Source: Ectopseudomonas khazarica (GTDB lineage: Bacteria; Pseudomonadota; Gammaproteobacteria; Pseudomonadales; Pseudomonadaceae). Taken from it: DNA of 64,000 nt. Shown here piece by piece: positions 1 through 8,323 of the stretch. The notes beneath the pieces are model-generated. The model made no database searches. It had not been told where the DNA came from and saw only the letters and a list, made by a program, of their open reading frames with translations. Each line of letters starts with the position of its first letter. Position 1 is the first letter of the stretch. The translations under genes and the position numbers were made by a program. Where the stretch lies: the NCBI RefSeq assembly GCF_004521985.1, contig NZ_SBHZ01000008.1, positions 1 through 64,000 of the forward strand, written 5' to 3'.

Positions 1-2
1 CC

Positions 3-482
3 CCTCGCCCCGCCGGTACGCCCCTGATTACCCCGGAGGGCGAAGCGCGCATGCGCGCCGAACTGCACGAGCTGTGGCATGTGCGCCGGCCACAGGTGAC
101 CCAGTCGGTCAGCGAGGCGGCGGCGCAGGGCGACCGCTCGGAGAACGCCGAGTACACCTACGGCAAGAAGATGCTGCGCGAGATCGACAGCCGCGTGCGC
201 TTTCTCACCAAGCGTCTGGAGAAGCTCAAGGTCGTCAGCGACAGGCCCTCGGACCCGAACAAGGTGTACTTCGGCGCCTGGGTCACCATCGAGGACGAGG
301 ACGGCGAACAGTCGCGCTACCGCATCGTCGGCCCGGACGAGTTCGACCTCAAGCAGGGCCAGATCAGCATCGACTCGCCACTGGCGCGCGCTCTGGTGGG
401 CAAACCGCTGGATGCCGAGGTTCGGGTACACAGCCCGGGCGGCGAGAAGACCTGCTACATCGTCGAGATCGACTATCCGTGA
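3..482 (+). CDS. greB: Transcript cleavage factor GreB (5' end outside window)
   Basis: GreB rescues backtracked RNA polymerase by stimulating cleavage of the nascent RNA in the secondary channel. The frame reads TPLITPEGEARM before the first ATG (position 51), matching the usual GreB N-terminus, so the gene starts left of the window and the ATG at 51 is internal. The GreB hallmarks follow: the coiled-coil finger with GDRSENAEY (its acidic tip), LREIDSRVRFL, then the FKBP-like C-terminal domain with FGAWVTIEDEDGE and ISIDSPLARALVGK. The ending EIDYP is typical. About 160 residues are visible, close to full length. A short GC hairpin follows the stop. Family assignment is certain; GreA is less likely because of the GAWVTIEDEDG and SIDSPLARAL signatures. 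Confidence 0.93.
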   Translation, partial: PRPAGTPLITPEGEARMRAELHELWHVRRPQVTQSVSEAAAQGDRSENAEYTYGKKMLREIDSRVRFLTKRLEKLKVVSDRPSDPNKVYFGAWVTIEDEDGEQSRYRIVGPDEFDLKQGQISIDSPLARALVGKPLDAEVRVHSPGGEKTCYIVEIDYP

Positions 483-501
483 ATCGACGGTGCGCGACCG
501 G

Positions 502-520
502 CGCCCCTGCCGCAGGGGCG
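502..520. terminator. Candidate terminator hairpin after greB
   Basis: CGCCCCTG and CAGGGGCG form a perfect 8-bp GC stem with a 3-nt loop, 20 bases after the greB stop and 32 bases before the convergent hypothetical gene. There is no run of T, so it may be a weak or bidirectional terminator. Confidence 0.45.
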
Positions 521-551
521 GTCGGCGGCCTCGGATAACGAAGAGTCGTTG

Positions 552-860
552 CTAGCGCCGGGTGATCAGGCCCTGACGCGCCACCCGCACCAGCTCGCCA
601 ACGGTCTGCTCGAGCTGCTCGGCGCTGGGTGCCTGGATCACGGCCAGATCGAAGCTGTCGCGGGCGAAACGGCTCAGCGACTCGCCGTTCTGCACGAACT
701 GGATGCGAAACGCACGCGACCCCGACCAGCGCTTGGGCCAGCCTTCGAGATAACGCAGCAAGGTGGGTTGATGGCTGCCGCCAAGCAGCACGCGCGGATT
801 GCGCAGCAGCAGGCCCGAAGTGATGGGCGCCAGGCGAATAAGGGGTTGGGGACAGATCAT
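552..860 (-). CDS. Small conserved-type hypothetical protein
   Basis: Function not recognised. The start at 860 (MICPQPLIRL) is preferred to the upstream in-frame ATG at 911 because a GGCGGAG ribosome site sits about 8 bases before it. The protein is about 102 residues, soluble, with no signal peptide or membrane segment. The C-terminal half (FDLAVIQAPSAEQLEQTVGELVRVARQGLITRR region) has an alternating strand/helix pattern like the last part of a Rossmann-type methyltransferase fold, but no SAM-binding GxGxG is present. It is convergent with greB and divergent from lipA. GC3 is high, as in real genes here. A gene is likely; the fold suggestion is only an inference. Confidence 0.6.
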   Translation of the reverse strand: MICPQPLIRLAPITSGLLLRNPRVLLGGSHQPTLLRYLEGWPKRWSGSRAFRIQFVQNGESLSRFARDSFDLAVIQAPSAEQLEQTVGELVRVARQGLITRR

Positions 861-1164
861 GGTCGAGTCTCCGCCTCGAGAATCCCGCTGGGCAGCGGTG
901 AGAGGCGACACCGAACCAGCGCTTTAGCGGAATTTCAGGTGTCGATGACAACACCCTGAGGCGCCCCGCAAGTAGCTGTTTAAATCGGCGCAGGGCGAAT
1001 CCTAGAGAAGCCCACGACAAACTGTCAAGGCGCTTCTGAGCCCGACCCCAACCTTCGATTGGCCGAGAGGGCATCCCGGCGTTCGACGGCGCCTCCACCC
1101 GCCTTCGCGGCGCCGTTGCAGCCCTCCGCATGCTGCCAGCCCACAGCATTTCCTCGCCTGGACG

Positions 1165-2311
<1,147 letters not shown>

Positions 2312-2333
2312 GCTGACCGAGTGCACCACCCGA

Positions 2334-2365
2334 GCCATGGGCATCGCGACATCGATGCCCATGGC
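2334..2365. repeat. Perfect 13-bp hairpin between lipA and the foldase gene
   Basis: GCCATGGGCATCG pairs perfectly with CGATGCCCATGGC around a 6-nt loop, with no T-run. It sits 22 bases after the lipA stop and 30 bases before the foldase start. It may protect the lipA mRNA 3' end or partially terminate, lowering foldase expression relative to lipase. Confidence 0.6.
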
Positions 2366-2395
2366 ACACCCCCTCCCTGACGCATCGAGTCACAT

Positions 2396-3427
2396 GTGAA
2401 GAAAATCCTCTATGCCCTGCCGCTGCTGATTGGCGCCAGCCTGGCGCTGATGTTCTACCTGCAACCCGCACACCAGGGCCCCTCGCCCAGCGCAGCCAGC
2501 ACGGCGCCAACCGCGCCGCAGATCGCTGCGCCTGCGACGTCGGCGGACACCCTCGCCGTGTCCCCACCCGCACCCGAAAAAACCGCGAGCCTGGCCCTGC
2601 CCGGCTCCTTCGTCGGCACCGAGGTCGACGGCAGCTTTCGTGTCGACGCCGCCGGCAACCTGATCGTCAGCGAGGATATCCGCCGCATCTTCGACTACTT
2701 TCTCGCCAGCATCGGCGAAGAGAGCCTGGACGCCAGCGTGTCACGCCTGCGCGGCTACATCGACGCACAGCTGCAGGAGCCTGCGCGCGCCCGTGCCCAG
2801 GCATTGCTGGAGCAGTACCTGAACTACAAGCGCGAGCTGGTGCTGCTGGAGCGGGACCTGCCGCAGATGGCCAACCTCGACGCGCTGCGCCAACGTGAAA
2901 GCGCGGTGCAGGCCCTGCGGGCGCGGCTTTTCGATGACGAAACCCACCAGGCCTTCTTCGGCCGCGAGGAAGGCTACAACCGTTTCACCCTGGAACGCCT
3001 GGCCATCCAGCACGACGCCGGCATGAGCGCCGAGGAGAAAGGCGCCGCCATCGACAGGCTGCGGGCATCGTTGCCGGAAGCGCTGCAGGACGCCGTGCTG
3101 CCGCAACTGCAACAGGAACTGCGCCAGAACACCGCGCGCCTGCAGGCGCAGGGTGCCAGCGCGGCGCAGATTCGCCAGATGCGCCAGCAACTGGTCGGCG
3201 CCGAGGCCACTGCCCGCCTGGAGACGCTGGACGGTCAGAGACAGAACTGGCAACGGCGCCTGGAGGCCTATCTTGCCGCCAAGGCGCAGATCGAAGCCAA
3301 CCCGGGGCTCAGCAGCGCTGACAAGCGCGCCGCCATCGACGCGCTGGCAACGGAGCGCTTCGACGAACGTGAGCGCCTGCGCCTGGAAGCAGCCGAGCAA
3401 CTGGCCGCCGCGAACAAGGGCCAGTAA
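2396..3427 (+). CDS. lif: Lipase-specific foldase (Lif / LipB / LipH)
   Basis: Steric chaperone anchored in the inner membrane, with its helical domain in the periplasm, that folds LipA before type II secretion. It starts at GTG 2396 (an ATG two bases earlier is followed at once by a stop). One N-terminal membrane segment ([19 protein letters not shown]) is followed by a low-complexity Ala/Pro/Thr linker to about residue 60. The Lif signature RxxFDYxLxxxGE appears as [14 protein letters not shown]. The rest is a long, almost wholly helical, Gln/Arg/Leu-rich domain, as in the known structure. Length 343 is typical. Its stop is 5 bases from the end of the convergent gntR-like gene. Confidence 0.93.
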   Translation: MKKILYALPLLIGASLALMFYLQPAHQGPSPSAASTAPTAPQIAAPATSADTLAVSPPAPEKTASLALPGSFVGTEVDGSFRVDAAGNLIVSEDIRRIFDYFLASIGEESLDASVSRLRGYIDAQLQEPARARAQALLEQYLNYKRELVLLERDLPQMANLDALRQRESAVQALRARLFDDETHQAFFGREEGYNRFTLERLAIQHDAGMSAEEKGAAIDRLRASLPEALQDAVLPQLQQELRQNTARLQAQGASAAQIRQMRQQLVGAEATARLETLDGQRQNWQRRLEAYLAAKAQIEANPGLSSADKRAAIDALATERFDERERLRLEAAEQLAAANKGQ

Positions 3428-3432
3428 TCGCG

Positions 3433-4452
3433 TCAGGCGCTGTCGCGCATCACCAGCTCGAAGCCGACGTCGACGCAGTGCTGCTCGGGCGTCTCGCCAC
3501 GCATCAGCGCCAGCAGCATGTTCGCCGCCAGCTCGCCGATCTGCCCACGGGTGGTGCGCACGGTGCTCAGCGCCGGGTGCATCCAGGCCGCTGCCGGCAG
3601 GTCGTTGAAACCGGCGATGGCCAACCGCCCCGGCACATCCAGGCCCAGCTGACGCGCACGGAACAAGGCCCCCATGGCCAGGTCGTCGTTGTTGAAGAAC
3701 ACCGCATCGATCTGCGGCTGTTGCGCCAGCAGGCGGTCGAGCAGCTCGGCGCCCAGACCGATGGACGACAGCTCCGGCGTCAGCAGCTCCAGTGCCGGGT
3801 CGTGACGCTGCAGATAGCGCATTACCTGGCGGTACCCTTCGGCCCGCTGCAAGGTGCGCGGGTCGAGCTGCGCGGCGGCGAAGGCGATATGCCGATAGCC
3901 GCGCTGCACCAGGGCACGGGTCATCGCCGCACCGGCCTCGATCTGGGAGAAGCCGACGCAGTAGTCCTCCGGCTCCTCGCTCAGTTCCATCAGCGTCACC
4001 AGCGGACAGGTACTGGCACCGAGAATCTCGCGGGCCGCGTCACTGCGCTCGAATCCGGTCACCAGCAGGCCGGCCGGCTGGTGCGCCAGGTAGGAGCGCA
4101 GCAGGCGTTCGTCCTCCTCGACCCGGTAATGGCTGACGCCGATCATCATCTCGAAGCCGGCGGGCATCAGCACCCGCTGGATCGCCTCGACGGTATCGAC
4201 GAACACCGAGTTCGACAGCGAGGGAATCACCACCGCCACCAGGTTCGAGCGCGAACTGGCCAATGCCCGCGCCGCCGGGTTGGGCACGTACCCGAGCGCC
4301 TGGGCCGCACGCATCACCTGCTCGCGCAATGCGTCGGACACCCGCCCCGGCTGCGAGAGCGCGCGCGACGCGGACATCAGCGAACACCCCGCGGCCTTGG
4401 CGACATCGGACAGGGTGACACGCTCTGCAGAGCGGCGACGGCGTTGGCTCAT
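3433..4452 (-). CDS. gntR: LacI-family repressor, GntR (gluconate) type
   Basis: DNA-binding repressor expected to respond to gluconate or 6-phosphogluconate. The N-terminal helix-turn-helix VTLSDVAKAAGCSLMSASRALSQPGRVS (about residues 12-40) and hinge helix NPAARALASSRSN are standard LacI features. They are followed by a periplasmic-binding-protein-like sensor domain (VVIPSLSNSVFVDTVEAI; FFNNDDLAMGALFRARQLG; IAGFNDLPAAAWMHPALSTVR). The start at 4452 has a GGAGGCGCT ribosome site. It is the last gene of the minus-strand kinase/TRAP unit, after a hairpin, so it may be autoregulated. Operator-like GTTAGCGCTATC motifs lie upstream of and inside the first gene. P. aeruginosa GntR operators are reported to contain TAGCGCT, supporting the name. 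Confidence 0.88.
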   Translation of the reverse strand: MSQRRRRSAERVTLSDVAKAAGCSLMSASRALSQPGRVSDALREQVMRAAQALGYVPNPAARALASSRSNLVAVVIPSLSNSVFVDTVEAIQRVLMPAGFEMMIGVSHYRVEEDERLLRSYLAHQPAGLLVTGFERSDAAREILGASTCPLVTLMELSEEPEDYCVGFSQIEAGAAMTRALVQRGYRHIAFAAAQLDPRTLQRAEGYRQVMRYLQRHDPALELLTPELSSIGLGAELLDRLLAQQPQIDAVFFNNDDLAMGALFRARQLGLDVPGRLAIAGFNDLPAAAWMHPALSTVRTTRGQIGELAANMLLALMRGETPEQHCVDVGFELVMRDSA

Positions 4453-4507
4453 AGCGCCTCCATTGATGATCAGCGGGCAATTCTACCAGCCCTGCCGATG
4501 AATAAAG

Positions 4508-4571
4508 CGCGGGACACGCCGCCCGGGGCAACGCCACCATGCAAGGAGCGTTGCCACCTGCGTGCCCCGCG
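4508..4571. terminator. Bipartite stem-loop between dctP-like gene and gntR
   Basis: An outer stem CGCGGGACACGC / GCGTGCCCCGCG (11 of 12 paired) encloses an inner perfect stem GGCAACGC / GCGTTGCC (4527-4534, 4548-4555). It lies between the dctP-like gene and gntR. It probably ends or attenuates transcription from the transport operon into the repressor gene. No U-run is obvious. Confidence 0.5.
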
Positions 4572-4611
4572 AAACCTCGAGTCGGCCCGTCAGTCGTGCA
4601 CGGGCCGGCTC

Positions 4612-5625
4612 TTACCGTGCAGCCTTGTCGACCTCGGCCTGGACCTGATCGAACAGTTGCTGCCCCACCGTATCGACCACCTTGGCGATCGCCGGGGCAG
4701 CCTGCTCACGCATGCGCTGCACCTCGGCGGGGGCCACTTCGTTGATCTGCATGCCCTTGTCCTTCAACTGCGCCAGTGCACGGGCGGCCTCCTCGCGGGT
4801 GTCCTGGCGCTCGAAATCGCGGGCCTTCTGCGCCGCCTCCAGGAGGATCTGCTGCTCGGTCTGCGACAGGCCGTCCCACCAGCGCTTGGACACGGTGACG
4901 ATCCACGGGCTGTACACGTGGTTGGTCACGGTGAGGTACTTCTGCACCTCATAGAACTTCGAGGAGAGAATGGTATTGAACGGGTTTTCCTGACCGTCGA
5001 CGGCCTTGGTCTCCAGGGCGGTGAACAGCTCGGAGAACGGCAGCGGCACGGCATTGGCGCCCATCAGCTTGAAGGTTTCGAGGAACACCGGATTGGGCAT
5101 GACCCGCAGCTTGACGCCGGAGAAGTCTTCCAGCCGGTTGATCGCCCGGGTGTTGTTGGTCAGGTTGCGGAAACCGTTCTCCCAGTAGACCAGGCCGACC
5201 AGCCCCTTTTCCTCCAGCTTGTCCATCACCTGGCGGCCGACCGGCCCGTCGAGCACGGCATCGGCCTGCTCGGCGCTGCTGAACAGGAACGGCGTATCCC
5301 AGACCGCCATTTCCCGGGTGATGCCCACCAGGGTCGCGGTGGAGCCGACCATCATCTCCTGCGCGCCACCAATCAGCGCGCTCTGCATCTGGTCGTCGGA
5401 GCCCAGGCTGGCGGCACCGAAGGTGCGCACCTTGAGCTTGCCCTCGGAGGCCTTGGCCACCTCCTCGGCGAACAGCTTGGCCGCGCGGCCCTGGTTGCTG
5501 TTCTCGTTGAGGCCATAGCCGAAGCGGATCATGCGCGAGCGCACGTCATCGGCATGCGCGCTCAGGCTGGCCAGCGGGCTGCACAGCATGGCAGCGGTGA
5601 GGACGGCGAGCAGTGGACGTTTCAT
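4612..5625 (-). CDS. TRAP transporter solute-binding protein (DctP family)
   Basis: Periplasmic receptor that delivers an organic acid, probably gluconate or a related sugar acid by context, to the DctQ/DctM membrane pair. A signal peptide (MKRPLLAVLTAAMLCSPLASLSAHA) is followed by IRFGYGLNENSNQGRAAKLFAEEV. The DctP signature is present: GVKLRVMPNPVFLETFKLMG, then ANAVPLPFSELFTALETKAVDGQENPF, including the Arg that binds the ligand carboxylate and the NPF asparagine. Length 337 is normal. A good ribosome site (AAGAGGTAGTCCCG) precedes the ATG. It is third in the operon after the kinase-DctQ fusion and DctM. The ligand is not provable from sequence. Confidence 0.92.
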   Translation of the reverse strand: MKRPLLAVLTAAMLCSPLASLSAHADDVRSRMIRFGYGLNENSNQGRAAKLFAEEVAKASEGKLKVRTFGAASLGSDDQMQSALIGGAQEMMVGSTATLVGITREMAVWDTPFLFSSAEQADAVLDGPVGRQVMDKLEEKGLVGLVYWENGFRNLTNNTRAINRLEDFSGVKLRVMPNPVFLETFKLMGANAVPLPFSELFTALETKAVDGQENPFNTILSSKFYEVQKYLTVTNHVYSPWIVTVSKRWWDGLSQTEQQILLEAAQKARDFERQDTREEAARALAQLKDKGMQINEVAPAEVQRMREQAAPAIAKVVDTVGQQLFDQVQAEVDKAAR

Positions 5626-5682
5626 CGGGACTACCTCTTATTGTTGTGAATGAAACCGGCGTGCCAGTGCCGGTGGGTCAAC

Positions 5683-6960
5683 TCAGCGCAACCAGGCCAG
5701 CGGCACGGTGACGACAGCCGGGAACGCCACCAGCAAGGCGACGATGCCCAGGTAGATCAGGAAGAACGGCAGCACGCCGCGCACCAGGATCTCCATGCGC
5801 AACTTGCCGATGCCGCCGACCACGTTGAGCACGGTGCCGACCGGCGGGGTGATCAGGCCAATCGAGCCGATCAGCACGAACATCACGCCGAAGTACACCG
5901 GGTCGACCCCGGCCTTGATCGCGATCGGCGCCAGCACCGGTGCCAGGATCAGGATGGTCGGCGTCAGGTCGAGGACCATGCCCACCGCGATCATCAGCAG
6001 CATGATCGCCAGCATCAGCAGACGCGGGTGTTCGGCCAGCGGCCCGAGCATGGCGCCGATCTCGTCGGGCAGCTGCGCCAGGGTGATCATGTAGGCCGAT
6101 ACCGTTGCCGCAGCGCAGAGGAACATCACCGACGCTGTGGTGCGACTGGCGCGCGTCAGGGTTTCCATCAGCCCTGCCCAGTCCAGCTCGCGGTACAGCA
6201 AGGTGGAAACCGCCAACGCATAGACCGCCGCGACCACCGCCGCCTCGGTGGGCGTGAAGATGCCGAAGCGCAGGCCGCCGACGATGATCACCGGCAGCAT
6301 CAGCGCAGCCGCGCCGTCGACCAGCACGCGACGGCGCTCGGCCGCACTGGCCTTCTCCGGTGTCGGCTCGGTGAAACCGCGGGCGATCAGGGTCCAGGCG
6401 ATGATCAGGCCGCCGCCCATGATCAGCCCCGGCACCAGGCCGGCCATGAACAGCTGGCTGATGGAGGTGTTGGTGACCACGCCATAGATCACGAACGGCA
6501 TCGACGGCGGAATGATCGGCGCGATGATACCGCCCGCCGCAACCAGGCCCGCCGACGAATGCAGCGGATAGCCACGCTGGCGCATCATCGGCAGCAGCAG
6601 CGTCGCCAGCGCGGCGGTGTCGGCCAGCGCCGAACCGGACATGCTGGCCAACAGTACCGCCGCGGCGATGGCGACATAGCCGAGGCCACCGAGCAGGTGC
6701 CCGAAATAGGCCTGGGCCATGGCGATGATGCGCCGCGAGATGCCGCCCGCGTTCATCAGCTCGCCGGCCAGGATGAAGAACGGCACGGCCAGCAGCGGAA
6801 AACTGTCGGCGCCCGCCAGCAGGTTCTGCGCCAGCAGCTGCACGTCCCAGAAATCCAGGTACCACATCAGCACTGCCGCCGTGAGGATCAGGGCGAAGGC
6901 AATGGGCATGCCGAACGCCATGAACCCGAGCAGGGAGGAAAGAAACACTGCGACAGTCAT
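5683..6960 (-). CDS. TRAP transporter large permease (DctM)
   Basis: Twelve-helix inner-membrane subunit that performs Na+-driven uptake of the substrate bound by DctP. The start at 6960 (MTVAVFLSSLLGFMAFGMPIAFAL) has a CGAGGATG ribosome site and gives the usual 425 residues. A GTG at 6981 would add seven residues. Diagnostic segments are LLAVPFFILAGELMNAGGISRRI, GYVAIAAAVLLASMSGSALADTAAL, GGIIAPIIPPSMPFVIYG and the C-terminal IGLITPPVGTVLNVVGGI. The gene follows the DctQ-containing fusion by 49 bases and precedes DctP, the normal Q-M-P composition. An overlapping 395-residue frame on the same strand is a shadow. Confidence 0.93.
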   Translation of the reverse strand: MTVAVFLSSLLGFMAFGMPIAFALILTAAVLMWYLDFWDVQLLAQNLLAGADSFPLLAVPFFILAGELMNAGGISRRIIAMAQAYFGHLLGGLGYVAIAAAVLLASMSGSALADTAALATLLLPMMRQRGYPLHSSAGLVAAGGIIAPIIPPSMPFVIYGVVTNTSISQLFMAGLVPGLIMGGGLIIAWTLIARGFTEPTPEKASAAERRRVLVDGAAALMLPVIIVGGLRFGIFTPTEAAVVAAVYALAVSTLLYRELDWAGLMETLTRASRTTASVMFLCAAATVSAYMITLAQLPDEIGAMLGPLAEHPRLLMLAIMLLMIAVGMVLDLTPTILILAPVLAPIAIKAGVDPVYFGVMFVLIGSIGLITPPVGTVLNVVGGIGKLRMEILVRGVLPFFLIYLGIVALLVAFPAVVTVPLAWLR

Positions 6961-7009
6961 CGGCGCATCCTCGTTGGGCACTGCCCGTCTTGTTGGAGTG
7001 GGCCCGGCA

Positions 7010-8131
7010 TCATTCGGCCAGCGCCCGGTTCAGCGAGCGCTCGGGGATGCGGCGCCAGAGGTTGATCAGCTGCACGAACGCCAGGATCGCCAGCACCAGC
7101 ATGCTCGCCAGCACCGGGAACATGGCCAGCACCACCGGGTAGCCGACCACCGTGCTGACATTGCCCCAGCCGAACTGCACCTGGTTCCAGGCGCCCCAGG
7201 CCGAGAGCAGGCTGGCGCCGGCCACCAGGATCCAGCTGAGCGAATCCAGCAGGCGCTGCGCCAGTACGGGGAAGCGGTCGCGAATCATGCGAAAGGTCAT
7301 CAGCTCGCCGCGGCGCATGCTCGAGGCCACGCCGACGAACACCAGCCAGACGAACGCCAGGCGTGACAGTTCTTCCGCGCCCGGCCAACCGGTGCCGAAC
7401 ACGTAGCGCAACACCACGTTGGCGAACACCGCCACCACCATGAACGCCATCAGTGCGGCCATCAGGCCGTCGGTCAGGCGATCGAAGAGGCGTGCCACAC
7501 GTCCTTCATAGATGGGCTCAGCACCCAGCTGCGCCTCTTGGTTAGCGCTATCAATCTCAGTCTCGAGAATGCCGGCGGCGTCACCTGCGTCAGTCTCCGG
7601 CAGGTTGTTCCGCACCCAGGCGGTGATCTGTTCGACCAGCGCCTGCCGCGACTGCCGGGCATCCAGCACCCGTACCAGCGGCTCGTCAGCGGGCGATTCG
7701 AGGGTAGCGAACTGGCTGTCGACCAGCGATGTCGGCATGAAATGCCCGGGCCGTGCGCCCACGCGCTGCAAGGCAGTGGCGTGATCGATATGCAGGTGCG
7801 CGAACTGCAACCCCGCCACCGCGCCGCGCAGACGCTCGCGATAGGCGCCCTTGAGCGCCGAGCAGGCCAGCACGAAGCCCTCGCCTGCGGCCTGCGCCGC
7901 CTGCATCTGCTCGCACAGGGCATCCAGCCACTGGCGGCGGTCAGCATCGCTCAGCGGGATACCGGCGCGCATGCGCGCGACGTTCTCGGCAGGATGGAAA
8001 TGATCGGCCTCGATATGGCGCCAGCCCAGCGCGGTGGCGACCGCCTGGCTGATATCGCTCTTGCCGGAGCCACTGACGCCCATGACCACCAGGGCGGTGC
8101 GGGCAGGCGGTACGGAAGGCTGCTGTTGCAT
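7010..8131 (-). CDS. gntK: Fused gluconokinase - TRAP small permease (GntK-DctQ)
   Basis: One uninterrupted frame joins two normally separate proteins. Residues about 10-180 are a gluconokinase: P-loop GVSGSGKS (about 18-25), EADHFHPAENVARMRAGIPLSD, and ACSALKGAYRERLR, which phosphorylates gluconate to 6-phosphogluconate. After a polar linker (ETEIDSANQEAQLGAEPIYEGR), residues about 212-373 are a four-helix DctQ subunit (MAALMAFMVVAVFANVVLRYVFG, PGAEELSRLAFVWLVFVGVASSMRRGE). The start at 8131 (MQQQPSVPP) has a GGAG ribosome site; an ATG at 8167 was rejected. The first helix would leave the kinase cytoplasmic. It heads the operon with DctM, DctP and GntR. The linker DNA carries an operator-like motif. 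Both domain calls are strong. Whether the protein stays fused is unknown. Confidence 0.92.
   Translation of the reverse strand: MQQQPSVPPARTALVVMGVSGSGKSDISQAVATALGWRHIEADHFHPAENVARMRAGIPLSDADRRQWLDALCEQMQAAQAAGEGFVLACSALKGAYRERLRGAVAGLQFAHLHIDHATALQRVGARPGHFMPTSLVDSQFATLESPADEPLVRVLDARQSRQALVEQITAWVRNNLPETDAGDAAGILETEIDSANQEAQLGAEPIYEGRVARLFDRLTDGLMAALMAFMVVAVFANVVLRYVFGTGWPGAEELSRLAFVWLVFVGVASSMRRGELMTFRMIRDRFPVLAQRLLDSLSWILVAGASLLSAWGAWNQVQFGWGNVSTVVGYPVVLAMFPVLASMLVLAILAFVQLINLWRRIPERSLNRALAE
7541..7552. promoter_or_regulatory. Intragenic GntR-operator-like motif in the fusion linker
   Basis: GTTAGCGCTATC, identical over 12 bases to the motif upstream of the gene at 8182-8193. It contains the palindromic core TAGCGCTA and encodes part of the IDSAN linker between the kinase and DctQ domains. 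It could be a real second operator or a remnant of an intergenic operator from before the fusion. Confidence 0.45.
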
Positions 8132-8178
8132 GGAAACTCCAGGGCACCATCGATGTGGGCCGCTCATTGTTTGCGCCG

Positions 8179-8194
8179 GATGTTAGCGCTATCC
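8179..8194. promoter_or_regulatory. Putative GntR operator upstream of gntK-dctQ
   Basis: GGATGTTAGCGCTATCC region, with a perfect TAGCGCTA core, lies 48-63 bases upstream of the gntK-dctQ start and 130 bases upstream of the divergent TonB receptor gene. LacI-type gluconate repressors of Pseudomonas recognise TAGCGCT-containing sites, so the adjacent gntR product is the natural ligand. Confidence 0.55.
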
Positions 8195-8323
8195 AAAACA
8201 TCCGACAACCCTCCCCGGCAACATTTCGTAGAGCATTTCTGTCGCCGCCTGCGGCTTGTCACTGGTCGCCACTGATCGACCAAGCCAAGATCATCCACCT
8301 GCTTCCTGGGAGACCTTTCGCTC

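Noticed and set aside
3478..5649. 723-codon plus-strand open frame opposite gntR and dctP
   Set aside because: Antisense shadow of two clear genes.
5650..7065. 471-codon plus-strand open frame opposite dctM
   Set aside because: Composition is dominated by Arg, Gln, His and Asp and mirrors membrane-helix codons of DctM.
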